DNA from: Natronorubrum tibetense GA33
GTDB lineage: Archaea > Halobacteriota > Halobacteria > Halobacteriales > Natrialbaceae
Assembly (NCBI RefSeq): GCF_000383975.1
Contig: NZ_KB913017.1
Coordinates: 3,014,265-3,078,264 of the forward strand
Direction: 5' to 3'
Length of the DNA stretch: 64,000 nucleotides
How positions within the stretch are numbered: position 1 is the stretch's first letter; each line of letters begins with the position of its first letter. A program made the translations under genes and the position numbers. Under the pieces are notes generated by a model. That model was not told where the DNA came from. It ran no database searches and worked only from the letters and a program-made list of their open reading frames with translations. Below are positions 25,198-33,630 of this stretch, piece after piece.

Positions 25198-26436
25198 ATG
25201 GGAGTCGATTACTCACGGCTGCGCGATCCGAACGCCGAATACACGATGCGTGATCTCTCGGCGGAAACGATGCAGGTCACCGGAGAGCGCGGCAACGGCC
25301 GGGACGTCGAAATCACGGATGTCCAGACCACGATGGTCGACGGCAACTTTCCGTGGACGCTCGTGCGAATCTACACGGACGCGGGCATCGTCGGTACGGG
25401 CGAAGCTTACTGGGGTGCGGGCGCGCCCGAACTCATCGAACGGATGACGCCGTTCCTCCAGGGGGAGAACCCGCTCGATATCGACCGGCTTACCGAGCAC
25501 CTCGTCCAGAAGATGTCGGGCGAGGGTTCGATCGGCGGCGTGACGATAACAGCCATCTCGGGCATCGAGGTCGCGCTGCACGATCTGGCGGGCAAAATCC
25601 TCGAGCTCCCCGCCTACCAGTTGATGGGTGGCAAGTACCGGGACGAGGTGCGGGTCTACTGCGACTGCCACACCGAGGAGGAAGCCGACCCCGTCGCCTG
25701 TGCCGAGGAGGCCGAGCGGGTCGTCGAAGAACTGGGCTACGACGCGCTGAAGTTCGACCTCGACGTGCCGTCTGGCCACGAGAAAGATCGCGCGAACCGC
25801 CATCTTCGGGAGCCGGAGATCGGCCACAAGGTGAGCATCGTCGAGGCGGTCACGGAGGCCGTCGGGCACCGTGCTGATGTCGCGTTCGACTGCCACTGGA
25901 CGTTCTCCGGCGGGAGTGCGAAACGCCTCGCGAAGGCCCTCGAGCCCTACGACGTCTGGTGGCTCGAAGACCCCGTGCCGCCGGAGAACCACGACGTGCA
26001 GCGCGAGATCACCCAGTCGACGACGACGCCGATCGCCGCCGGCGAGAACGTTTATCGTAAACACGGCCAGCGCCGACTCATCGAGAATCAGGCGGTGGAT
26101 ATCATCGCGCCCGACATGCCGAAAGTCGGCGGCATGCGAGAGACGGCGAAGATCGCCGACAAAGCGGATATGTACTACATGCCGGTCGCGATGCACAACG
26201 TCTCCTCACCGGTCGCGACCGTCGCGAGCGCCCACGTCGGTGCTGCAATCCCGAATTCTCTGGCCGTCGAGTACCACTCCTACGAACTCGGCTGGTGGGA
26301 AGATCTGGTCGAAGAGGACGTCATCGAGGACGGCTACATCGAGGTTCCCGAGGAACCCGGTCTCGGCGTGACCCTCGACATGGACGTCGTCGCGGAGCGG
26401 ATGGTCGACGGTGAGGAGTTGTTTGATGAATCATAA
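25198..26436 (+). CDS. gnaD: gluconate dehydratase (enolase superfamily), copy 1
   Basis: This 412-residue mandelate-racemase/enolase-superfamily enzyme is expected to dehydrate D-gluconate to 2-keto-3-deoxygluconate in the haloarchaeal semiphosphorylative Entner-Doudoroff pathway. The barrel shows KFDLDVPSG (catalytic Lys strand), metal ligands in VAFDCHW, WLEDPVPPE and AAGENVY, and the His in VAMHNVSSP. A paralog at 42914 is about nine-tenths identical in protein and lies beside glucose dehydrogenase and KDPG aldolase, which supports the role. D-xylonate or galactonate dehydratase are alternatives. The last codons and the stop lie inside the first hairpin of a repeat array. Confidence 0.85.
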   Translation: MGVDYSRLRDPNAEYTMRDLSAETMQVTGERGNGRDVEITDVQTTMVDGNFPWTLVRIYTDAGIVGTGEAYWGAGAPELIERMTPFLQGENPLDIDRLTEHLVQKMSGEGSIGGVTITAISGIEVALHDLAGKILELPAYQLMGGKYRDEVRVYCDCHTEEEADPVACAEEAERVVEELGYDALKFDLDVPSGHEKDRANRHLREPEIGHKVSIVEAVTEAVGHRADVAFDCHWTFSGGSAKRLAKALEPYDVWWLEDPVPPENHDVQREITQSTTTPIAAGENVYRKHGQRRLIENQAVDIIAPDMPKVGGMRETAKIADKADMYYMPVAMHNVSSPVATVASAHVGAAIPNSLAVEYHSYELGWWEDLVEEDVIEDGYIEVPEEPGLGVTLDMDVVAERMVDGEELFDES

Positions 26437-26515
26437 GATTCATCAAACTCGCTGAGCTCTGCTCAGCGTTGTTTGACGAGGCGTAAGCCGAAGTCAAGCC
26501 AGCAAATCTTCGATT
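26362..26515 (+). repeat. near-identical 154-bp tract shared by the two gnaD loci (copy A)
   Basis: From CTCGGCGTGACC in the last codons of gnaD through the stop and 79 bp of non-coding sequence, this matches 44078-44231 with a single mismatch (G at 26411 versus A), while the rest of the two genes differs at many synonymous sites. This looks like gene conversion or strong constraint. Confidence 0.85.
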
Positions 26516-26600
26516 TGCGCTGTTCGACGCGGCTCACGCCGCGTCGGGCTCGTGACTCTTCGATTCACGATGTTCGATTGAGCGAAGCGTGAATTGCCTC
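26418..26600 (+). repeat. ~50-bp-period hairpin repeat array after gnaD copy 1
   Basis: The word GTTGTTTGA, or a variant, starts units at 26418, 26468, 26519 and 26569 (spacings 50, 51, 50). Unit 1 holds an 11-bp perfect stem, arms 26422-26432 and 26437-26447, whose 4-nt loop ATAA contains the gnaD stop. It is followed by CGCTGAGC/GCTCAGCG. Unit 2 has GCAAATC/GATTTGC with a TTC loop. Unit 3 has a 9-bp stem CGACGCGGC/GCCGCGTCG at 26525-26546. Stem sequences differ between units but pairing is kept. Confidence 0.8.
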
Positions 26601-26655
26601 GAGACGACCGTCCGAGACCCGTTTATACGATCGTCTCTCACATGGCTAGAAATGT

Positions 26656-26684
26656 GAGGTAGTAGTACGCCACATATTTACCTC
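26656..26684 (+). promoter_or_regulatory. candidate operator/promoter of the GH13 gene
   Basis: GAGGTA (26656-26661) and TACCTC (26679-26684) form inverted arms around TAGTACGCCACA (26663-26674) and the AT-rich CATATTTA. This lies about 25-50 nt before the GTG at 26707. The 12-mer recurs with one difference upstream of malK (32283-32294) and, inverted with two differences, upstream of the regulator gene (33529-33540). Confidence 0.45.
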
Positions 26685-26706
26685 GCTGGCCGTCGAGAGT
26701 CGAATC

Positions 26707-28794
26707 GTGAACTGGAACAGCGACCACGAGCACTGCGACCGACGAACTGCCACTGACGGTGGGATCCTGAATAACGAGACCGAATTCGAGAGCGGAGACG
26801 GCTCACACCACCCCGGTCCGCCGCGGTTCGTCACCGTCGGGGACGGTATCGTGAACCCGAACGGTCGGGAGATGGAGACGCGCGACGACCTCGCGCCGTG
26901 GAATCCCGACGGCGACGGGACCTACGAGTGGCACCTCGTCGATTCGCCGGACGGGTCGACTGCCGAACCAACCGATGAACTGGTCGCCGAGTTCGAACCG
27001 GACGTACCGGGCGTTTACACGCTCGCCCTCGAGGCACCCGATGGAATCCATCAGCTGACGATTCGTGCCTTCCCCGAGGCGGACGATGACGCGCCCCGGC
27101 CGCGGATCGAACTCGATGCGGTAATCGAGGACGAGCAGGTCGTCCTGTCGCCGATAGCGACCTGTGTCGGTGGCGAGCCGTCCGTCGAGTACTACGTCGA
27201 CGACCGGGATGCGGACCTCCTCGAGTCGGACGGAACGATTTCCATCGACGCCGTGGACGAACCAGTCCGGATCTACGGGGTCGCCGTGGCCGAGCGCCAT
27301 TCCGTGCCGGACGCGATCGAACTGGTCCCCGACGAGGAGACCGGGACGGTCCGCGTCGAGCACCCCTTCGAACCGCCGGCGTGGGTCGCGGACTCGATCG
27401 TCTACGAGATCTTCACCCGCCGGTTTCCCGATCAGGACGAGCCGACGTTCGAGACCATCGCGGACCGACTCGACCACCTCGAGCGTCTCGGCGTCGATGT
27501 CCTCTGGCTGACGCCGTTTCTCGAGGCCGAGAGCGGGTTCGGAACGCCGATGGCGCATGGCGGCCCCCACGGCTACAACACGCGGGACTACTTCACCGTC
27601 GACGCGGATCTCGGGACGATGGCCGACTTCGAAGCGCTGGTCGACGCCTGCCACGACCGCGGTTTCAGGGTCGTCTTCGACCTCGTGATCAACCACACCG
27701 CGGATACGCACCCGTTCTACGAGGCCGCGGCCGACGAGACTCATCCCCAACACGAGCGCTACTGCGACTGGTACCGGTGGGACGATTTCGAGGCCCGCGA
27801 TCCGGACACCTACTTCGGCTGGGACGGGATCCCGAACCTCGACTACGGGAACCCCGAGGTTCGGGAGTACCTGCTTTCCGTCGTCGATTTCTGGGCCGAA
27901 CGGGTCGATGGTATTCGGGCCGATGTCGCGTGGGGCGTCCCGCTGACGTTCTGGACGGAGGTCCACGACCGTGTGACGAGCGCGGACGGTGAGTTCTTCC
28001 TGTTAGACGAGACCCTTCCATCCGACGTCGAGATGGGCGGCGGGCGCTTCCACATGCACCACGACGATGTCCTTCACGACACGCTCGAGCGGTTGGGCGA
28101 GCGGTTCGGGACCGGGCAGTCGGCCATGGCTGGGACGGTTGGTGAGGCGGACGCCACCGACGCGACACCCGACGAGGAAGAAGACGCCGTCGCCGACGAG
28201 TTCGTGGATCGGGCTGCACACCTGGACACGTCGACCGCCGACGCCGTTCTCGACGCGCTCGAGGATCGCCCTCGACGCGGCCCTCACCCGGACTCGGAGT
28301 GGCTGCTGTACGTCGAGAACCACGATACTGACCGGTATCTCGACGAATACGGCCGAGAGGCACAGCGTGCCGCGGCCGCGGCGACGTTCACCCTCCCCGG
28401 GTCGCCGATGTGTTACTACGGACAGGAGACCGGCGTCCGCGGTCGGCGCGAGCCGATGAACTGGGGCGCGTTCGACGAGTCCCTGCTCGCGTACTACGAA
28501 CGGCTGTTCGAGATTCGCCGCGAGGAGTCCGCGCTCCAGACCGACGCAAGCCTCGAGCGGATCGCCTACGAGTCGGAGACGGACGCCATGGTGGCGTTCG
28601 TCCGGTTTGTGCCCGAGGAGGACCGGCGAGTCGTCGTCGCGATTCACTTCGGCGAGGGAGCCGCGACGGTGGAACTCGAGGAGCAGGTCGACGAGACGGA
28701 TCTGCTGACCGGCGAGTCGGTCGTCGATTCGGCGACCGGCGACATCGTCGTGGACAGCGTCGTCGTTCTCGAGAGCGAGTCGACGGGCGACTGA
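26707..28794 (+). CDS. GH13 alpha-amylase-family maltodextrin hydrolase
   Basis: This is a 695-residue glycoside hydrolase family 13 enzyme. The N-terminal region (about 40-230) holds beta-sandwich modules. The catalytic barrel starts at VYEIFTRRFPD, and the triad is Asp406 (GIRADVAW), Glu435 (LLDETLP) and Asp540 (ENHDTDR), with FDLVINHTA as conserved region I. A C-terminal beta domain ends it. It has no signal peptide, so it should act in the cytoplasm on imported maltodextrins, as cyclomaltodextrinase/neopullulanase-type enzymes do. It starts at GTG. It lies between a gluconate dehydratase and the convergent importer operon. The exact specificity is uncertain. Confidence 0.85.
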   Translation: MNWNSDHEHCDRRTATDGGILNNETEFESGDGSHHPGPPRFVTVGDGIVNPNGREMETRDDLAPWNPDGDGTYEWHLVDSPDGSTAEPTDELVAEFEPDVPGVYTLALEAPDGIHQLTIRAFPEADDDAPRPRIELDAVIEDEQVVLSPIATCVGGEPSVEYYVDDRDADLLESDGTISIDAVDEPVRIYGVAVAERHSVPDAIELVPDEETGTVRVEHPFEPPAWVADSIVYEIFTRRFPDQDEPTFETIADRLDHLERLGVDVLWLTPFLEAESGFGTPMAHGGPHGYNTRDYFTVDADLGTMADFEALVDACHDRGFRVVFDLVINHTADTHPFYEAAADETHPQHERYCDWYRWDDFEARDPDTYFGWDGIPNLDYGNPEVREYLLSVVDFWAERVDGIRADVAWGVPLTFWTEVHDRVTSADGEFFLLDETLPSDVEMGGGRFHMHHDDVLHDTLERLGERFGTGQSAMAGTVGEADATDATPDEEEDAVADEFVDRAAHLDTSTADAVLDALEDRPRRGPHPDSEWLLYVENHDTDRYLDEYGREAQRAAAAATFTLPGSPMCYYGQETGVRGRREPMNWGAFDESLLAYYERLFEIRREESALQTDASLERIAYESETDAMVAFVRFVPEEDRRVVVAIHFGEGAATVELEEQVDETDLLTGESVVDSATGDIVVDSVVVLESESTGD

Positions 28795-28899
28795 TGCTGT
28801 CGACAGAAGCCGGTGTTGACGTACTCATGGCTCATTCTGGTAGTGCCGGGTACCGACAACGGACCGATATCGGAAAAAACGGCGTCGAATCGAGAGCGC

Positions 28900-29793
28900 T
28901 CAGCCTTCCATGCCGCCGAACGAGAGGCCGCTCTCGACGTAGCTCTGGGCGAAGAAGTAGATGAGCGCGACCGGGAGCGCAAACAGGATCGCAAATGCCG
29001 CGAACTCCGTCCACGGCGTGGAGTGACGGCTCCCGGTGGCTAGCCCGTAGAGTTCGATCGAGAGGGTCTCGTTCCCCGGCGAGAGCAGCGTCTGGGCGAC
29101 GATAAACTCGTTCCAGCCCGCAAGGAACGCGAACACGAGGACAACGGCGAGCCCCGGTTTGGCGAGCGGGAGGATGATCTCACGCATCACCTGCCACTGG
29201 CTTGCACCGTCGACGATCGCCGCCTCCTCGTAAGAGACCGGGATGTTGTCCATGAACAGCTTCAACAGCCACGTGTTGAACGGAATCGCCCCGCCGGCGT
29301 AGAACAACCCGAGCACGAGCAGGTTGTTGTTGACGCCGAACTCGACGAACAGGGCGTAGAGCGCGACGAGAACCGCGATCGAGAGCCCCGCACCGACCTG
29401 CGTGAACAGGACGTAGCCGTAGAGGACGTTACTCTTGCCAATGAATTTTCGGCGCGAGAGCGCGTACGCGCCGGGCACGGCAAGCGTGATGGTCACGCTG
29501 ACCGTGACGAAGACCACCACGAGGCTGTTCTGGAGCGCACTCCAGAATCGATCGCCGCCGAGGACGGTTCGATAGGCCTCGAGGTTGTACCCCGTCGGAT
29601 CAGCGAACACGCCGTCGGACGTGAGCAGCGTGCTTCCCCCGGAGAGGGAGGCGGTGACCACCCAGTAGACCGGGAACATCAACACGAGCAGTATCGAGAC
29701 GGCGAACCCGGTCGCGAGCGCCGTTTTCGCGACGTCTTCGGGTGTTCGACGGCCGGCCTTCAGATCGACGATCGCAGTGTAGAGTCCTTTCAT
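28900..29793 (-). CDS. malG: maltodextrin ABC transporter permease (MalG type)
   Basis: This 297-residue integral membrane permease has six predicted helices. The cytoplasmic EAA loop is seen as EEAAIVDGASQWQVMREIILPLAKPG near residues 185-210, where the ATPase docks. An N-terminal cytoplasmic stretch precedes TM1, and length and layout match MalG. It is the last gene of the malE-malF-malG operon, starting 2 bp after malF ends, so translational coupling is likely. Substrate assignment to maltodextrin is inferred from the GH13 and GH15 hydrolases on either side, not from the permease itself. Confidence 0.85.
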   Translation of the reverse strand: MKGLYTAIVDLKAGRRTPEDVAKTALATGFAVSILLVLMFPVYWVVTASLSGGSTLLTSDGVFADPTGYNLEAYRTVLGGDRFWSALQNSLVVVFVTVSVTITLAVPGAYALSRRKFIGKSNVLYGYVLFTQVGAGLSIAVLVALYALFVEFGVNNNLLVLGLFYAGGAIPFNTWLLKLFMDNIPVSYEEAAIVDGASQWQVMREIILPLAKPGLAVVLVFAFLAGWNEFIVAQTLLSPGNETLSIELYGLATGSRHSTPWTEFAAFAILFALPVALIYFFAQSYVESGLSFGGMEG

Positions 29794-29795
29794 CG

Positions 29796-30818
29796 TTATG
29801 CTGCTCCCTCCGCGATGTTCGTTTTCTTCACCGCGAGTAGCATGAACATCCCAATGATGATGATCGCGATGGTCATGATCGAAGAGGCCAGCGCGAACTG
29901 GTTCTCGATGATCGCTTCACGGTAGCCGTACACCAGAATGAGTTCGTTCTGGCGGGCCGGACCACCCTGATTCAATACCCACGGGATGAGGAAGTTCTGG
30001 AACGATGTCGCGGCCGTCAGGATCGACGCGAAGATGACGGGACCCTTGATCGACGGGAACGTCACGTTGACGAACCGATGGAAGAAGCCCGCGCCGTCGA
30101 CTTTCGCCGCGTCCTGGAGCTCTCCGGGGACATCCTGTAGCGCACTCACGATGATGATGACCATGAACGGGTACGCAAGCCAGACTTCCGTCGTCACGTA
30201 CGCTGCGAACGCGGTCCATCGACTCGAGAGGAACCCGACGGGAACGTCGGCCAACAGAAACTGCGGCGCGTTGACCGTCGTGAAGAAGACGATCGTATCG
30301 ACGATGCCCGTAACCGAGGTTACGGCCCCGTTGTACATCGACAGGAACTCGTTCATCGGTCCGAACCGCGCCCCGCTAAACATCGCCCGCCAGATGCTGA
30401 TCGTAAAGATCGGCGGGAACCCCATCGGAATGATGACGATTGCCCGCATGTAGCGCTTGCCTTTGACCCGCTCGTGGGTCAAAACCATAGCGAGACCGAT
30501 GGCCAAAATCACCTTGAGCACGAGGCTCAGTGCCAGATAGAGCCAGGTAATGGACATCGAGTTCCAGAACTGCCAGTCGGTGAGCAGTTCGACGTAGTTG
30601 TCGAACCCGATGACCGACGTCTCGCCGCTGACGACCGAGCCGGCCGTCGTCGCGTCGGTTAGCGAGATGTAGAGCAGCATCGCGATCGGGTAGATCATGA
30701 ACATCGAGAACAGCAACAGCCCGGGGAGCACGAGGAGCCACCCGATGAGATCTCTAGTCTCGAGGTTCAGATCGTCGACGAGTTCCGTTGTCGACCGTCC
30801 GGAGGGAAAGACACCCAT
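29796..30818 (-). CDS. malF: maltodextrin ABC transporter permease (MalF type)
   Basis: This 340-residue permease has about six to eight helices and the EAA loop ELQDAAKVDGAGFFHRFVNVTFPSIKGPV, pairing with MalG to form the channel. The N-terminal cytoplasmic segment (about 35 residues, acidic) is followed by LIGWLLVLPGLLLFSMFMIY. The periplasm-facing loop between TM2 and TM3 is longer than in MalG, as in MalF. It lies 9 bp downstream of the binding-protein gene and 2 bp upstream of malG, all on the minus strand, forming one operon read away from the divergent malK. Confidence 0.85.
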   Translation of the reverse strand: MGVFPSGRSTTELVDDLNLETRDLIGWLLVLPGLLLFSMFMIYPIAMLLYISLTDATTAGSVVSGETSVIGFDNYVELLTDWQFWNSMSITWLYLALSLVLKVILAIGLAMVLTHERVKGKRYMRAIVIIPMGFPPIFTISIWRAMFSGARFGPMNEFLSMYNGAVTSVTGIVDTIVFFTTVNAPQFLLADVPVGFLSSRWTAFAAYVTTEVWLAYPFMVIIIVSALQDVPGELQDAAKVDGAGFFHRFVNVTFPSIKGPVIFASILTAATSFQNFLIPWVLNQGGPARQNELILVYGYREAIIENQFALASSIMTIAIIIIGMFMLLAVKKTNIAEGAA

Positions 30819-30827
30819 TGTTCGTCG

Positions 30828-32036
30828 TCAGTCCCAGCTGCCGCGAATCTCGTCGGCTGCCGTTTCGAACGCGTCGGCCGCCGATTCGCTGCCGGAGAAG
30901 AGCTGATCGAGCGCGTCTTCCATCGGGGCCCAGACCGAGTCCATCTTCGCGTCTGCCGGCATTGGGACGCCCATATCGACGGTTTCGCTGAACGCGCCAA
31001 CCGTCTCGCCGAGTTCGTCGCTGCCGACGTGGTCGTTGTGGACCGGAATCATGCCGTTGTCCGCGTTACTGGTGATCACGTCGTCGTTGGTGGTGTACCA
31101 CTCGGCGAACTCCACGACGGCCTCGAGCGTCCCCTCGTCGGCTTCCTCGCCCTCGGTCGTGAAGTACCAGAGCGGAATGCCGGTCAACGGCGTCGGCTCG
31201 CCGCCGTCGGGCAGCGGGAGCGGAGCAACGCCCAGGTCGAGGTCGGCGTACTCGCCGGTCATCCACGGACCGTTGATCGTAAACGGCGCGTTGCCGTCGC
31301 CGAACGTCGCCTCGTGGGCCTCGTTGTCCGATGCGGAGGGCGTGTACGGGTAGAGCGACTGTTCGATGAACTCCCCGCCTTCGATCACGGCGTCCGAATC
31401 GACGCCCAGCTCGTCCGCCTCCTCGTCGAACAGCAGGCCGTCGAACGCCTGCAGGTACGCGCTCATGAAGTAGACGTCCGTCGGCGGGTAGGCGAGACCG
31501 TACGTCCCCTCGCCGTCGGGGTCGTGGTAGTCTTCCATGATCTCTTCCATCTCGTCGATCGTCTCCGGCGGCTCCTCGACCATCTCCCGGTTGTACATCA
31601 GCGTCACGGTCTCCGCCGCGTACGGGAGTCCGTAGGTGTTCCCCTCCCACTGGACTGCCTCCGCCGCCGCTTCCGAGTAGGTGTCCTCGAGATCCAGGCC
31701 GATGTCGTCGGTCGCATCGTACAGGTAGCCTTCGTCGTGATAGAGCCCGATCCAGTCGTGAGCCCAGGTGAAGCCGACGGGTCCCTCGCCGGCGGGGAGC
31801 GCCGTCTCGAGTTGCTCTTCCATCTCGTTGACGGAGTTCGAACCGAGGTCGTGGCCGGTCTCCTCGTTGAACTCGTCCAGGAAGTCGTTGAACTGCTCCC
31901 CTTCCGCGTCCTGGAACTCGTGCCAGAGCACTTCCGGATCGTCACCAGTGAACAGTCCCCCAATACAGCCCGCGAGCGTCGTTGCTGCGGCCGTTCCACC
32001 GACTCCCTTCAGGATTGATCTGCGGTTCATTGTCAT
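30828..32036 (-). CDS. malE: Tat-exported lipoprotein maltodextrin-binding protein (MalE type)
   Basis: This extracellular solute-binding protein of 402 residues captures maltodextrin and delivers it to MalF/MalG. The signal has a Tat twin Arg (Arg5-Arg6, MNRRSILKG), a hydrophobic core and a lipobox TLAGC with Cys24, so the folded protein is exported by Tat and lipid-anchored at the outer face, the usual haloarchaeal arrangement. A family 1 binding-protein pattern follows (FTWAHDWIGLYHDEGYL, VDMGVPMPADAKMD). It is highly acidic. The start at 32036 or 32030 (MNRRS) cannot be decided. It is first in the operon and divergent from malK. Confidence 0.88.
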   Translation of the reverse strand: MTMNRRSILKGVGGTAAATTLAGCIGGLFTGDDPEVLWHEFQDAEGEQFNDFLDEFNEETGHDLGSNSVNEMEEQLETALPAGEGPVGFTWAHDWIGLYHDEGYLYDATDDIGLDLEDTYSEAAAEAVQWEGNTYGLPYAAETVTLMYNREMVEEPPETIDEMEEIMEDYHDPDGEGTYGLAYPPTDVYFMSAYLQAFDGLLFDEEADELGVDSDAVIEGGEFIEQSLYPYTPSASDNEAHEATFGDGNAPFTINGPWMTGEYADLDLGVAPLPLPDGGEPTPLTGIPLWYFTTEGEEADEGTLEAVVEFAEWYTTNDDVITSNADNGMIPVHNDHVGSDELGETVGAFSETVDMGVPMPADAKMDSVWAPMEDALDQLFSGSESAADAFETAADEIRGSWD

Positions 32037-32346
32037 GCCTCAATCAGTGATGTATTATGTATTCACATATTTAATAGTTGTGGGTATGGATTGTATAGAC
32101 TCTCCCGAATAGATGTCTCTGAATTATTAATTATATATGCAGTAGATGGAGTCATATGCCTCATTATTGCCAATATTCGCGTACGATCGTAGTGTGTTGG
32201 CCGCTTAGTTCGTCTCCAATGTACGTTTCTTTCACGGAATGACTGTAACGTACCGACATCGTCCTCTCTAAAGTAGATGAAATAGTACACCACAGATTCA
32301 GATTATTGAGAAAGGGTTTTGTAGACGGTCGCCAAACCGTTCCTGT
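32037..32346. promoter_or_regulatory. divergent malE / malK promoter region
   Basis: This 310-bp AT-rich stretch contrasts with the GC-rich genes on both sides. On the malE side, TTAAATATG-type sequence (complement of about 32066-32073) is a likely TATA box. On the malK side lies TAGTACACCACA (32283-32294), shared with the GH13 promoter. A small open frame within (32063-32293) has no coding character. Confidence 0.6.
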
Positions 32347-33486
32347 ATGGCACGTGTTAGCGTCGACTCGCTCCGCAAGACATACGACCGCGGCTCGATC
32401 GTCGCCGTCGACGATCTGAATCTCGATATCGAAGACGGCGAGTTCATTACCGTCGTCGGTCCGTCCGGTTGCGGAAAGACGACGACGCTCCGAATGTTGG
32501 CCGGCCTCGAGGAGCCCTCCGGAGGAACGATCACGATCGGCGACGAGGACGTCACGGACGTCCACGCGAAAAACCGGGATGTCGCGATGGTATTCCAGAA
32601 CTACGCGCTCTACCCCCACAAAACCGTCTTCGAGAACATGGAGTTCGGACTTCGGATGAGTACCGATTTCGATGAGAGCGAACGCGAACGCCGCGTCGTC
32701 GAGGCAGCCGAAATGATGGGGATCGCTGACCTGCTCGAGGACAAACCCGACGAGCTTTCGGGCGGGCAGAAACAGCGCGTCGCGCTCGGGCGGGCGATCG
32801 TTCGCGAGCCGGATCTCTTCCTCTTCGACGAGCCGCTTTCCAACCTCGACGCGAGCCTCCGGACGGAGATGCGCGCGGAGATCCAGCGCATTCAGGACGA
32901 ACTCGGGATCACCGCCGTCTACGTCACGCACGATCAAGAGGAGGCGATGACGATGGGCGATCGGATGGTCATCCTCAACCACGGTATCCTCCAGCAGACC
33001 GGTCCGCCGACGGACGTCTACGAGAACCCTGTCAACCGATTCGTCGGCGGCTTCGTCGGCTCTCCGTCGATGAACTTCGTCGATGTCGATGTCGAACGGA
33101 CGGGCGATGGGATCCGGCTGCTCGGTCCCGGTGACCGGTTCCAGTTCGACCTCTCGACGGCGTACGTCGACCGACACGCCGGGGAACTCTCGGCCGACCG
33201 ATACACGCTCGGGATCCGACCGGAAAACGTCTCGGTCGCCGACGGAACGGCCGACAACACGGTCCGAACCACCGTCGAGGTCGTCGAACCCGTCGGCTCG
33301 GACAACTACCTGCACGTCGACATCGCCGAGGACTTCATCGTTCGGGTCGAGTCGACGATCACTCCGGAGACCGGAGAGCAAGTGACGTTGACGTTCTCGG
33401 AGTCCGATCTCCACCTGTTCGATCGGGATCGCGGCGTCGATATTTTCGGCATCGAGTCCGAACCGCCGGAAGCGCCGGCTCAGTAA
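32347..33486 (+). CDS. malK: ABC transporter ATPase (MalK/UgpC type)
   Basis: The 379-residue ATPase powers the maltodextrin importer. Walker A is GPSGCGKTT (38-46), the Q-loop is MVFQNYALYPHKT, the signature is LSGGQKQRV (about 138-146), Walker B is LFLFDEPLSNLD, and the H-loop is VYVTHDQEEA. A C-terminal MalK/TOBE regulatory domain (about 240-379) contains LGIRPENVSVADG. This is the CUT1 sugar-importer ATPase architecture, with a dimerising OB-fold. It is transcribed divergently from malE, so subunit stoichiometry relies on two promoters, possibly under the same regulator. Confidence 0.92.
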   Translation: MARVSVDSLRKTYDRGSIVAVDDLNLDIEDGEFITVVGPSGCGKTTTLRMLAGLEEPSGGTITIGDEDVTDVHAKNRDVAMVFQNYALYPHKTVFENMEFGLRMSTDFDESERERRVVEAAEMMGIADLLEDKPDELSGGQKQRVALGRAIVREPDLFLFDEPLSNLDASLRTEMRAEIQRIQDELGITAVYVTHDQEEAMTMGDRMVILNHGILQQTGPPTDVYENPVNRFVGGFVGSPSMNFVDVDVERTGDGIRLLGPGDRFQFDLSTAYVDRHAGELSADRYTLGIRPENVSVADGTADNTVRTTVEVVEPVGSDNYLHVDIAEDFIVRVESTITPETGEQVTLTFSESDLHLFDRDRGVDIFGIESEPPEAPAQ

Positions 33487-33528
33487 CCGGCTTCCGCGGC
33501 TCTGTTAAAATTGTAACTGTCTAATAAG

Positions 33529-33540
33529 TGTGGCGTGCTG
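33529..33540 (-). promoter_or_regulatory. inverted copy of the mal-locus 12-mer upstream of the FilR1-like gene
   Basis: TGTGGCGTGCTG is the reverse complement of the word shared by the GH13 and malK upstream regions, with two substitutions. It lies about 90 nt before the start codon at 33631. Confidence 0.3.
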
Positions 33541-33630
33541 AATACAGGGTGCGAATGTTTCATGCACAGATGGACCATTCGCAGCGATCGCCACCTATAC
33601 GATTTTTGTGTGCCAGCACATACCAAGACC

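Noticed and set aside
32063-32293. 76-residue frame in the malE-malK promoter region
   Set aside because: AT-rich promoter sequence; the translation is basic and Tyr/Ile-rich, unlike haloarchaeal proteins.
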